Assembly (NCBI RefSeq): GCF_022808935.1
Contig: NZ_JAKZFR010000007.1
Span: 62,001 to 126,000, forward strand
Source: Geothrix sp. SG200
GTDB taxonomy: Bacteria > Acidobacteriota > Holophagae > Holophagales > Holophagaceae
Length of the DNA stretch: 64,000 nucleotides
Direction: 5' to 3'
Made by a program: the position numbers and the translations under genes. A model generated the notes under the pieces. It was not told the origin of the DNA and searched no databases. It saw only the letters and a program-made list of their open reading frames with translations. This document shows positions 1 to 8,140 of the stretch, piece after piece. Within the stretch, counting starts at the first letter, position 1. Every line of letters begins with the position of its first letter.

Positions 1-1461
1 GCCCTCGTCGCCTGTCTCGCCCAGGCGCCCGCGCCCCCGGCGGCTCCCGACGGGACTTCCCTGCGGCCCGCCCTGGCCACCCTGGCCGCCAAGGCACCCG
101 GTCAGCCTGGATACGGGCTCCACATCACCACGGCCGAAGGCGCGTTCATCGCCACCAATCTCAGGTATGACGCCGAGAAACCGGACGGCGCCGCCAGCTT
201 GTACCGTATTGCAGGCCCCGCGGGGATGGGCCCGTACCGCCTGGGCGCGGAGCTGGCATTCCGGTCCCAGGGCCGGGCCCAGCTTCCCAATGGAACGCTC
301 GTCTGGGTCAACCCGCGGTTCCGGGTCATGAAGGTGGTTCCAGGCGGTGCCGCGGAGCGGGCGGGCCTGGACGACGACTGGGAGATCATGAAGGTAGACG
401 GGCGGGTTTTCGACGGAAGCCTGGAGGCCCTGGTCTCGTACCTGACCAACCGGCCATTGGTGGATGTGCAGGCCTACAAGCACAAGGGATGGGGCTCGAA
501 GAAGGAGAAGCACTTCGAGATCCACCTCGTGAAGGAGGAGAAGGCCGCCGACCCCGCGGACGGGAGACTGGTCGAGGAGCCCGTCGAGCGAGTCCCGGCC
601 CTCGCCTCCCTCTTCGGGGCCCAGACCACCTGGTCGGAACTCATCCGTCTGCGTTCGCAGCACCCCCGGTTCCGCGCGGTCCAGGTGGAGGGCGCGGGGG
701 AGACCCTCTGGGCCGTCCAGGGCGTCCCCAAGCCAGTCTCCGTGGTCCCGGCGGGAAGAAGCCGGGGCCGGGCGTTCGACGAGTTCTTCAAGACGGGAGG
801 CTCCGGCGGAAGCGGGGCTGGTCCCACTTTCCTCGAGTTCTGGAGCGAGGATCCTGCCGCCGGGCCCCGGCAGACAAAGCCCGTGGCCTTGTGGGCCGAG
901 CCCGCGGACGGGCTTCGGCCGAACCGGCTCCTGCGCCTGCGCACCCGCTGGTTCCGCATCCAGGAGGTGGCCCTGGAACCGCCGGATGGCGGTCTGGCCA
1001 GGCTCCGGCTCCAGCCCTGGACGCCGGACATTCCGAGTCTGATCGCCGGCGCGACCCTGGCCCAGGACCTCGGGCCCAGACCGGATCCCGCCCTCCGCGA
1101 GGCCCTGGAGCAACTCGCCAATGAGGACCTTGTGGCGTGGAAGACCCGCACCCTTCCGGGTGTGCTGGCCAGCCAGTCCCTCGCCTCGGCAGAAGAGCTG
1201 GTGGTGAGCCTCGAGAAGGGCCTGCTCACCCTGGACCTCGACGTGAAGGGCATCCGGACCCGCCTGGACGCCGCGGCCCGGGCCGAGGCCGAGCGCAAGG
1301 CGCAGGCGGAGCTGACGGGCAGGCAGGGGCGCCCGGCGCCTGCCGCCCTGCCCCCATCCGCCGAGAGCGAGCGCCTCGCCGACCTTCTCGACCAGCGCAA
1401 GGCCATCCTCATGGCCATCCTCGGCAACGCCAAGCAGTCCCTCGCCAGCCTCCGGAGATGA
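1..1461 (+). CDS. Secreted PDZ-like protein, paralog A (5' end cut by window)
   Basis: The frame is open from base 1, so the true start lies outside; the first visible residues (ALVACLAQA) look like the tail of a signal peptide. 486 residues are visible. A segment around residues 100-170 has PDZ character: a VVPGGAAERAGL motif followed by an hydrophobic strand and a helix, as in PDZ domains that bind peptide termini. The rest shares with the genes at 1463 and 4342 a GPAGxGPYR motif, an LEFW motif, a W(F/Y)R(I/L)Q strand and a C-terminal helix ending in DQRKAILMAILGNAK. The next gene starts one base after this stop, so they form an operon. Function is unknown; export to the periplasm or surface is inferred. 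Confidence 0.75.
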   Translation, partial: ALVACLAQAPAPPAAPDGTSLRPALATLAAKAPGQPGYGLHITTAEGAFIATNLRYDAEKPDGAASLYRIAGPAGMGPYRLGAELAFRSQGRAQLPNGTLVWVNPRFRVMKVVPGGAAERAGLDDDWEIMKVDGRVFDGSLEALVSYLTNRPLVDVQAYKHKGWGSKKEKHFEIHLVKEEKAADPADGRLVEEPVERVPALASLFGAQTTWSELIRLRSQHPRFRAVQVEGAGETLWAVQGVPKPVSVVPAGRSRGRAFDEFFKTGGSGGSGAGPTFLEFWSEDPAAGPRQTKPVALWAEPADGLRPNRLLRLRTRWFRIQEVALEPPDGGLARLRLQPWTPDIPSLIAGATLAQDLGPRPDPALREALEQLANEDLVAWKTRTLPGVLASQSLASAEELVVSLEKGLLTLDLDVKGIRTRLDAAARAEAERKAQAELTGRQGRPAPAALPPSAESERLADLLDQRKAILMAILGNAKQSLASLRR

Positions 1462-1462
1462 C

Positions 1463-2902
1463 ATGAGCCCGGTCCGCACCTCCTTCGCATGCGCGGCCCT
1501 GGCCTCCCTGCTGAGCGCACAAACCGCGCCTTCGCCCGCCGCCATCTGGGAACCCGCCTCGCCCGTCCTCGCCAAGAAGGCGCCCGGCAGCCCCGCCTAC
1601 GGTCTGGTCCTGACCACCTCCCTGGGGAAGCTGCTGGCGACCTCCCTGGCCTTCGACCCCGGGACCCACAAGCCCCAGGCGCGGGTCTACCGCATCGACG
1701 GCCCCGCCGGATGGGGGCCCTACCGCTCCGGCCTGGAGCGGAGCCTCATGTTCAGCCCGGCCATGAAACGGCCGGCGGACAACAACGCCCTCCACTGGAG
1801 TTGGTACCGGGACTACTTCTCGTTCACGCCCGCCGAGAAGGGATCGGCCGCGGATGAGGCCGGCCTGGACCAGTCCAAGTACGCCCTGACCCGCATCAAG
1901 CACGTGGATCAATCAACCTTCCAGTGGGACGTGGCGGCCCTCGTCTACCACATCACCCAGAGTCCGGCGATCGTGGTGCAGACCATCAAGCTTCCGCTGC
2001 TCTTCGGTCCCAGCGAGCGCACGTACACCATCCAGAACCGCCGCGTCACCACACTTCCCGCTCCCGATGACGCCGACCTCGTGAACGCGCCGCCCAACCT
2101 GGAGGCCCAGAAGGCGCTGGCCTCCCCCGAGCCCTGGCGGGAACTCCTCAAGCTCCGGTCGCAGACGGCGACCCACGCCCCGCTCCCCGGGGTCCTGGAT
2201 GGCCGGAAGGTCTGGATCGTCCGCCTCCCCACGCAACCGGCCAACGACAAGCAGGCTGGCCAGCCCGGCGCTCTGGAATTCTGGAAGACCGATCCGGGCA
2301 CCGGAGCCTTCGAGGACGGCCTCGTTGAGGTTTACCCCGAACCGCCGGGAGGATTCGGCGCCGGGCAGTCCCTCCGCGTCAGCGGCGTGTGGTACCGCCT
2401 TCAGGCCCTCTCCCTGGAACCCGCCACCGGCCGCCTGACCCGGCTGGCCCTCGAGCCCTGGAAGGCCAATGTCCCCGCGCTCCTCGCCGGTCGCACCCTC
2501 GCCTCCGAGCTGGGCTCCCAGCCCCAGCTTCCCTTGTGGGAATCCCTGGAGCAGACCGCGAATGACACGCTCCTGGAGTGGAAGACCCTCACCTTTCCCG
2601 GAGAGCTCGAGGCCCTGGATCTGAAGTCGGCCGGGGCCCTGGTCGTGCGGATCGAGAAGGGCATGCTCGCCCTGGACCTGGAGGTCAAAGGCATCCGCAC
2701 CCGCCTGGATGCGGCCACGCGGGCCACCGCCGAATGGAAGGCCCAGGCCGAACTGGCCGCCAAAGAAGGACGGCCCGCCCCTGCGACGCCGGCTCCGTCC
2801 GCCGAGAGCGAGCGTCTCGCCGACCTCCTCGACCAGCGCAAGGCCATCCTCATGGCCGTCCTCGGCAACGCCAAGCAGGCGCTCGCCAGCCTCCGGAAGT
2901 GA
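1463..2902 (+). CDS. Secreted PDZ-like protein, paralog B
   Basis: 479 residues starting with a signal peptide (MSPVRTSFACAALASLLSAQ). It is the closest paralog of the upstream gene: same GPAGWGPYR motif, a PDZ-like segment around residues 110-190 (KGSAADEAGL), LEFW, and an almost identical C-terminal 70 residues ending DQRKAILMAVLGNAK. The N-terminal half has diverged more than the C-terminal tail. ATG follows the upstream stop by one base, and the next gene's GTG follows this stop by three bases. I do not recognise the family; the PDZ-like fold and a scaffold or binding role are inferences. Confidence 0.78.
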   Translation: MSPVRTSFACAALASLLSAQTAPSPAAIWEPASPVLAKKAPGSPAYGLVLTTSLGKLLATSLAFDPGTHKPQARVYRIDGPAGWGPYRSGLERSLMFSPAMKRPADNNALHWSWYRDYFSFTPAEKGSAADEAGLDQSKYALTRIKHVDQSTFQWDVAALVYHITQSPAIVVQTIKLPLLFGPSERTYTIQNRRVTTLPAPDDADLVNAPPNLEAQKALASPEPWRELLKLRSQTATHAPLPGVLDGRKVWIVRLPTQPANDKQAGQPGALEFWKTDPGTGAFEDGLVEVYPEPPGGFGAGQSLRVSGVWYRLQALSLEPATGRLTRLALEPWKANVPALLAGRTLASELGSQPQLPLWESLEQTANDTLLEWKTLTFPGELEALDLKSAGALVVRIEKGMLALDLEVKGIRTRLDAATRATAEWKAQAELAAKEGRPAPATPAPSAESERLADLLDQRKAILMAVLGNAKQALASLRK

Positions 2903-2905
2903 CCC

Positions 2906-4333
2906 GTGCGGACCCTCACCGTCCTCCTCGCCGCATCCGCCTTCCCCCTGGTCCTCTCGGCCCAGGCGGGCCTGCATTGGGAGAAGCCGGATCCCAAGCC
3001 GTCCACCGGCCAGGGCTCGGACGCCCTCAGCCAGCTGGAAGCCCTCAGCGGCGGGAAGGTGGACCGCAGCAAGGTGGGCACCACCTTCAAGGTCCGGCCG
3101 CCCGCCCCACGGCCCAAGACCGTGCACCGCCAGCCCACGGCCAACCAGCAGGCCGCTTCACTCCTGGGCGGGATCTTCGGCAGCCTGCTGGCCCAGGCCC
3201 TGGCGCCCACAGGGCCTTCCGGGCCGAGCCCCGCGGAGCTGGCGCGCATCGAGGCCGAAAAGCAGGAGACCCTGCGGCGGGAGCAGGCGGAGCTCCAGGC
3301 CTGGGCCAGCGCCTACTCCTCACGGATGAGCAGCCTGGTGGCGCGCCAGCGCCAGGAGCGGGCGGCCCGGAACCAGGCCAGCATGGAGGATCTCCGCGCT
3401 TCCCTCTCGAGCGGATGGGACTCGGGCGGGGCCCAGGCCGGCGGCGGACTGGCCGCGGCCCTGAGCGATCCCGTGCCAGTGGTGGACCTCCGCGGAAGCC
3501 GGACCCTCACACCCAGCATCCTGCGGAACGCCGACGGCACGAAGCGCACCGAGCCCATGGCGCCCGACGAATTGCTCAAGCGCCGGGAGGCGGCGCAGGC
3601 CCGGCTGAAGGCGATGATGGCGGAGAATCAGGACCTCCGCCTGCTGGGCCAGCGCTTCTACGAGCTGGAGGCGCAGCTGGCGCGGCTGAAGCGGGAGGGC
3701 CAGAGCCTCGGCACCGAGGGCCGTGCCATCCAGCGGGAGATGGACTACTGGGGCTGGCGCATCGAGCAGGCCACCCAGGCCTGCATGGAGCGCGGCACCA
3801 GCCTGTTCACCGACGTGCTCCTGCCGAAGGGGACCGCCGCCGGGCTCAAGCGGCTCCAGGCCAATCCGAAGCTCTGGCCCCGCATGGTGGAGTCGCTGTC
3901 GAACGTCAACGACTTCTCCGAGTTCGCGGGCGGCCTCGTGGACCGCTACGACGCCGCGGGCCAGGCCCTCGACTGGGCCCAGGCCAAGCGGAACCTGATG
4001 AAGGACGTGGACTTCATCGCCTCCAACGCCCAGAACGTCACCTCGAAGCTGGAGCCCGTCAGCCTCCACTGGCAGGTGGGCAAGACCCTGGTGGGCACCA
4101 GCGTGGACCTGGCCGCCGAGATTGACGGCTGGGGCGCCATCCTCGAGCGCCAGGGCGACACCGCCCTCCTGCTCCAGAAGCAGAGGGCCCTGCAGGGGCG
4201 CCTCGAAGCCGTGGTGAAGGAACTCCAGACCAGCCGCACCCAGATTGCCGCCCGCCTCGGCGTGAAGCCCGAGGACCTGATCCCCGTCCAGGCCCGGCCC
4301 AAGGGCCTGGGCTCTGTGGTTCCTCCCCTTTGA
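2906..4333 (+). CDS. Secreted coiled-coil protein of unknown function
   Basis: 475 residues from a GTG start that sits three bases after the previous stop; the N-terminus MRTLTVLLAASAFPLVLSAQ is a signal peptide, which supports this start. After a proline-rich stretch (about 60-115) comes a long charged helical region (about residues 115-165) and a second one (about 225-300), probably coiled coils. The C-terminal part (about 330-460) is also helical. It lacks the GPAG and C-terminal signatures of its neighbours, so it is a distinct partner inside the same operon rather than a fourth paralog. No known domain recognised. Confidence 0.72.
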   Translation: MRTLTVLLAASAFPLVLSAQAGLHWEKPDPKPSTGQGSDALSQLEALSGGKVDRSKVGTTFKVRPPAPRPKTVHRQPTANQQAASLLGGIFGSLLAQALAPTGPSGPSPAELARIEAEKQETLRREQAELQAWASAYSSRMSSLVARQRQERAARNQASMEDLRASLSSGWDSGGAQAGGGLAAALSDPVPVVDLRGSRTLTPSILRNADGTKRTEPMAPDELLKRREAAQARLKAMMAENQDLRLLGQRFYELEAQLARLKREGQSLGTEGRAIQREMDYWGWRIEQATQACMERGTSLFTDVLLPKGTAAGLKRLQANPKLWPRMVESLSNVNDFSEFAGGLVDRYDAAGQALDWAQAKRNLMKDVDFIASNAQNVTSKLEPVSLHWQVGKTLVGTSVDLAAEIDGWGAILERQGDTALLLQKQRALQGRLEAVVKELQTSRTQIAARLGVKPEDLIPVQARPKGLGSVVPPL

Positions 4334-4341
4334 GGTCCGAC

Positions 4342-5778
4342 ATGAACCTGCGATCCACCCTCCTTGCAATGGCCGTGGCCTGCGCCGCCCTGCCCCTCGG
4401 CGCGGGCTGGAAGAAGCCCGTACCGCTCTACCCGCCCCTGACGAAGCCGGAGGAGCTCCGCGAGACGCCCCTGCCCGAAGCCTGGGGGCCACAACTTCCG
4501 GGCGCGCCGTTCACCGGGGCCGTGCTCACCACCTACCTGGGCCGCTTCGCCATCCACCCGACCCGCTTCGACGCGCAGGGCCGCCTGCGCTGGCGGGCCC
4601 TGCGCGTGGAGGGCCCCGCGGGCCTCGGCCCCTACGACCACGGGCTGGAGGTGGAGATCGTCTCCGCTCCAGGTAGCGGCACGGACGTGGCGCGGATCAC
4701 CGCCATCCGCGAGGAGCCGGGCATGGACCGGGTCCACGCGTGGAACGCGGGCGACTTCATGGAGCTGCCCGCCCAGTTCAACCCGGACCAGCCGGACCTG
4801 AGCCTCGGCGTCTTCCTGTTCCAGTACCGGCTGTCGAACCGGGACACCTTCTGGTTTCCTGCCTACGTGCCCAGCCGCGTGTTCCTCGTGAAGCGCTTTC
4901 CAAGCGGCACCTGGGCCAAGGCCCGCGCCGGCACGCCGGCCGACCTGCCCGCCACGTTCAACCCGGAGGGCCCCCTCCCCGTGGAGGCCGGCCCCTGGTT
5001 GAAGCAGGCCTCCGCCCGCCTCCTCGCCCTCCGCCGGGCCCAGCCCGCCTATCAGCCCTTGCGGATCGCGTGGGCCGGCCGGTCCTGGGATGCGGTGGGC
5101 CCCTCCCGCCCCGGCGCCTCCACCCAGCTTGAGTTCTGGCCGGCCGCGCAGACACCGGGGGCCCTGGCTGACGGGCCCGAGAGCACCCACGACCTCCCCA
5201 GGACATCCCAGGCCGCGGGGACTGTCTTCCCCCTTGGCGGCCAGGCCGCGCGCATCCGCGAGGCCGGTTGGGATCCTGCCACCGGGCGTCTTGCCCGGCT
5301 GGACCTCGAGCCCTGGGCGCCGGACGCTCTCGGGTTCCTGCTCGGCACCGTTACCGGGGGCACGGCCCAGGCGACCCTCGCCCAGGCCCTCAACGATGCC
5401 TTGGTGGACTGGAAGGTGAAGGGGCTGGGAGCCTACCTCCAGAACCAGACCGTCGGCGCCGCCGAGGACTTCATCGCCCGGCTGGAGAAGACCCTCCTCC
5501 GGATAGACCTGGAAAACCGGAAGCTGCGGCAGGCCGGGGATTCCCAGGAGCGGGAAGCCGCGAACCGCCAAGCCTCGGAGGGACTCCAGGCCGTACGGCA
5601 GGACGGTGGCCGCCGGTTCTTCCTCCTGCCCGCCGAGCGCCGCGACCTCGGCGAAGAGGATGGCCGGATGGCCACGGGCGCCTCCCCCGACCTCCTGGAC
5701 CTCCTCGAGCAGCGGAAGGCCATCGTCTCGGCCATCCTCGCCAATGCCAAGCAGGCCCTCGCCACCGCGAGGCGCTGA
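4342..5778 (+). CDS. Secreted protein, diverged paralog C of the cluster
   Basis: 478 residues from ATG; an in-frame TTG twelve bases upstream is possible but the signal peptide MNLRSTLLAMAVACAALPLG begins at the ATG. It keeps GPAGLGPYDHG, LEFW, an LEPWAPD strand and the C-terminal helix (EQRKAIVSAILANAK) of the genes at 1 and 1463. The central PDZ-like segment is degenerate, and an extra charged stretch (about residues 395-445) precedes the final helix. It starts eight bases after the coiled-coil gene's stop and is the last gene of the four-gene run, ending close to the convergent surE. Function unknown. Confidence 0.75.
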   Translation: MNLRSTLLAMAVACAALPLGAGWKKPVPLYPPLTKPEELRETPLPEAWGPQLPGAPFTGAVLTTYLGRFAIHPTRFDAQGRLRWRALRVEGPAGLGPYDHGLEVEIVSAPGSGTDVARITAIREEPGMDRVHAWNAGDFMELPAQFNPDQPDLSLGVFLFQYRLSNRDTFWFPAYVPSRVFLVKRFPSGTWAKARAGTPADLPATFNPEGPLPVEAGPWLKQASARLLALRRAQPAYQPLRIAWAGRSWDAVGPSRPGASTQLEFWPAAQTPGALADGPESTHDLPRTSQAAGTVFPLGGQAARIREAGWDPATGRLARLDLEPWAPDALGFLLGTVTGGTAQATLAQALNDALVDWKVKGLGAYLQNQTVGAAEDFIARLEKTLLRIDLENRKLRQAGDSQEREAANRQASEGLQAVRQDGGRRFFLLPAERRDLGEEDGRMATGASPDLLDLLEQRKAIVSAILANAKQALATARR

Positions 5779-5786
5779 GCCGGCCC

Positions 5787-5829
5787 AGCCCTCCAGGGCC
5801 CGGTGGTTCAGCCCTCCAGGGCCCGGTGG
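5787..5829. repeat. 20-bp direct repeat at the surE 3' end
   Basis: The sequence AGCCCTCCAGGGCCCGGTGG occurs at 5787-5806 and again at 5810-5829, three bases apart. The second copy encodes the last residues of SurE (minus strand, ending ALEG-stop), and the first lies just outside the gene. It looks like a local slippage duplication of the gene end. Each copy contains the small palindrome CCAGGGCCCGG-like core, so it may also act in the convergent intergenic space, but no T-run follows. Confidence 0.85.
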
Positions 5830-6614
5830 ATATCCGCGAAATCGGCGCGGGAGGTGGCGTCCAGGCTCAGGGGCGTCAGGGCCACCACGCGCTCGCGGAC
5901 GAGGGCGTGGACATCGGAATCCGGCTCCAGGGCGTCATGGTCCACCTGCACCGTGATGCGTCCGTCCTTCAGGCGGCTGTGGAGGCTCGGATCCTCGAAG
6001 GCGAGCTCGAAGTAGCGCTGCCGCGACAGCCGGCTTAGCCGCCAGGGCGTCTCCGGCGTGGCGCCCTCCGGCACGTCCAGCTTCAGCAGGTCCACGTCCT
6101 TCGGCAGCCGAGCGCCCACGAGCTTCCGGGCGAACAGGCGCAGGAAGTGCTCCGCGGCGCCCCAGTCGCGGGACACGTGGCGCATGAAGTGGTCAGGGTG
6201 CATCTGCTGGGATGCCGCCAGGGCCGGAATGCCGCGGGCGGCGGCCTCCATGGCCGCTCCCACCGTGCCCGAGGCGCCGATGCTGATGCCCACGTTCTCG
6301 CCGTAGTTGATGCCGGAGACCAGCAGATCAGGGCGGCGGTCCCGGCACAGGAGGTGGAGGCCATGACGCACCACCGAGGCGGGCGATCCCTCGCAGGCGT
6401 AGGCCCGGACCGCCGCGCCGTCCACCTCGAAGGGCACCGCCTCCAGCGCCGCCTCGGGCCGGCCCGTGAAGCTGCGACCCATGGCCGTCTGCTGCGTGGC
6501 CGGCGCCACCACCAGCACCTCGCCCAGGTCGCGCACGGCCCGGACCGCCGCCCGGAGGCCCGGAGACCCGATGCCGTCGTCGTTGGTGAGGAAGAACAGC
6601 GGGCGGTGGGTCAT
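5808..6614 (-). CDS. surE: 5'/3'-nucleotidase SurE
   Basis: 268 residues, usual length for SurE, a divalent-metal phosphatase that hydrolyses nucleoside 5'- and 3'-monophosphates in the cytoplasm. The N-terminal LTNDDGIGSPGL carries the paired aspartates that bind metal, and SGINYGENVG with its asparagine follows near residue 100. ATG is preceded by GGAGCC. It is transcribed divergently from the HAD nucleotidase gene at 6686, leaving about 70 bases for both promoters. The 3' end carries a small direct duplication (5787-5829). Confidence 0.95.
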   Translation of the reverse strand: MTHRPLFFLTNDDGIGSPGLRAAVRAVRDLGEVLVVAPATQQTAMGRSFTGRPEAALEAVPFEVDGAAVRAYACEGSPASVVRHGLHLLCRDRRPDLLVSGINYGENVGISIGASGTVGAAMEAAARGIPALAASQQMHPDHFMRHVSRDWGAAEHFLRLFARKLVGARLPKDVDLLKLDVPEGATPETPWRLSRLSRQRYFELAFEDPSLHSRLKDGRITVQVDHDALEPDSDVHALVRERVVALTPLSLDATSRADFADIHRALEG

Positions 6615-6685
6615 GCGCGGGCTCCACGTCCAGACTGGAGCCTGGAGAGGCCTGCGTCCACCACCCGCCCTTGGTATCCTGCCCC

Positions 6686-8140
6686 ATGGCCGAATCCGCT
6701 TCCTCCGCGCCCTCCGATCTTCCCCGCGGCCGCGGCATCTTCTGCAACCGGACGCTGAACCTGCGCTCCGTGCGGGCCATCGGCTACGACATGGACTACA
6801 CCCTGGTGGACTACCGGGTGGCGGCCTTCGAGCAGATGGTCTACGACCAGGCAGTGGACCGGCTGGCCTCCGAGGGCTGGCCCGCGGAGGCCCTCGCCTT
6901 CGACCCGCGCATGGTCACGCGCGGCCTCATCGTGGACACCGAGCTGGGCAACCTGGTGAAGGCCAACCGCTTCGGCTTCGTGAAGCGGGCCATGCACGGC
7001 ACGCGCATGCTGGAGTTCGGCGAGCAGCGGGACGCCTACACGGGCACGCTGGTGGATCTCTCGGATCCCCGCTGGGTCTTCCTCAACACGCTGTTCTCGC
7101 TCTCGGAGGGATGCCTCTACGCCCAGGCCGTGGACCTGATGGACCAGGGCGCCCTGCCCCGCCCTTTCGAATACGCCAGCCTCTACCGGCACGTGCGCTC
7201 CCGGGTGGACGCCCAGCACCTGGAGGGCCACCTGAAGGCCGAGATCGCCGCCGCGCCCGAGCGCTACGTGGTGCAAGACCCCGAGGCCGCCCTCGCCCTG
7301 CTGGACCAGAAGGCCGCGGGCAAGAAGCTGATGCTCATCACCAACTCCGAGTGGAGCTTCAGCGCGAAGATGATGGCCCACGCCTACGACCGCCACCTGC
7401 CGGAGGGCATGACCTGGCGGGAGCTCTTCGACCTGGTGATCGTGGCCGCCCGCAAGCCCGCCTTCTTCACGGAGCGTGGCCCCTTCTTCGAGGTGGTGGA
7501 CGAGTCCGGTCTGCTGCGCCCCCTCCTGGGCCCCCTGCGGCCCGGCGGCCTCTACCTCGGCGGCAGCGCCTCCCAGGTGGAGCGGGACCTGGGCATCGCC
7601 GGCGACGAGATCCTCTACGTGGGCGACCACATGTTCGGCGACGTGCATGTGAGCAAGCGCACCCTCAGCTGGCGCACGGCCCTGGTGCTGCGGGAGCTGG
7701 AGCGCGAGGTGGAGGCCCTGGAGGCCTTCCGGGAGATGGAGCTGAAGCTCATGGCGATGATGCATGAGAAGGAGGCCATGGAGGCCCGGCTCTCCCAGAC
7801 GCGCCTCGCCCTCCAGCGCCTCCACGCGGGCTACGGCCCTCCGCTCGCCGCCGACGCCGCCGCGCTGGAGGCCCGGCTCCAGGACCTGCGGGGCCAGCTG
7901 GTGGCCCTGGACGCGGAGATCGGGCCCCTGGCCAAGGCCGGCACCGAGCTGGTCAATCCGCGCTGGGGCCTGCTCACCCGGGCCGGCAACGACAAGAGCC
8001 ACCTCACCCGCCAGATCGAGCGCTACGCCGACATCTACACCAGCCGCGTGTCGAACTTCCTCCACGCCACGCCCTTCGCCTACTTCCGCTCGCCCCGGGG
8101 GAGCCTGCCCCATGATCCCCTGGATCAAGGACCTGAGTAG
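6686..8140 (+). CDS. HAD-superfamily 5'-nucleotidase (cN-II/HAD-IG type)
   Basis: 484 residues. The HAD nucleophile motif is YDMDYTLVDY (about residue 35), and a late GDHMFGDVHVSK supplies the acidic motif IV. Together with the length these fit the HAD-IG family of cytosolic purine 5'-nucleotidases (IMP/GMP type in eukaryotic relatives). The ATG at 6686 is chosen over an in-frame TTG at 6671 because the TTG adds only five residues without a better ribosome site. A long helical region follows the catalytic domain. The 3' end overlaps the convergent gene at 8125 by 16 bases. Substrate is inferred from the family. Confidence 0.88.
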   Translation: MAESASSAPSDLPRGRGIFCNRTLNLRSVRAIGYDMDYTLVDYRVAAFEQMVYDQAVDRLASEGWPAEALAFDPRMVTRGLIVDTELGNLVKANRFGFVKRAMHGTRMLEFGEQRDAYTGTLVDLSDPRWVFLNTLFSLSEGCLYAQAVDLMDQGALPRPFEYASLYRHVRSRVDAQHLEGHLKAEIAAAPERYVVQDPEAALALLDQKAAGKKLMLITNSEWSFSAKMMAHAYDRHLPEGMTWRELFDLVIVAARKPAFFTERGPFFEVVDESGLLRPLLGPLRPGGLYLGGSASQVERDLGIAGDEILYVGDHMFGDVHVSKRTLSWRTALVLRELEREVEALEAFREMELKLMAMMHEKEAMEARLSQTRLALQRLHAGYGPPLAADAAALEARLQDLRGQLVALDAEIGPLAKAGTELVNPRWGLLTRAGNDKSHLTRQIERYADIYTSRVSNFLHATPFAYFRSPRGSLPHDPLDQGPE

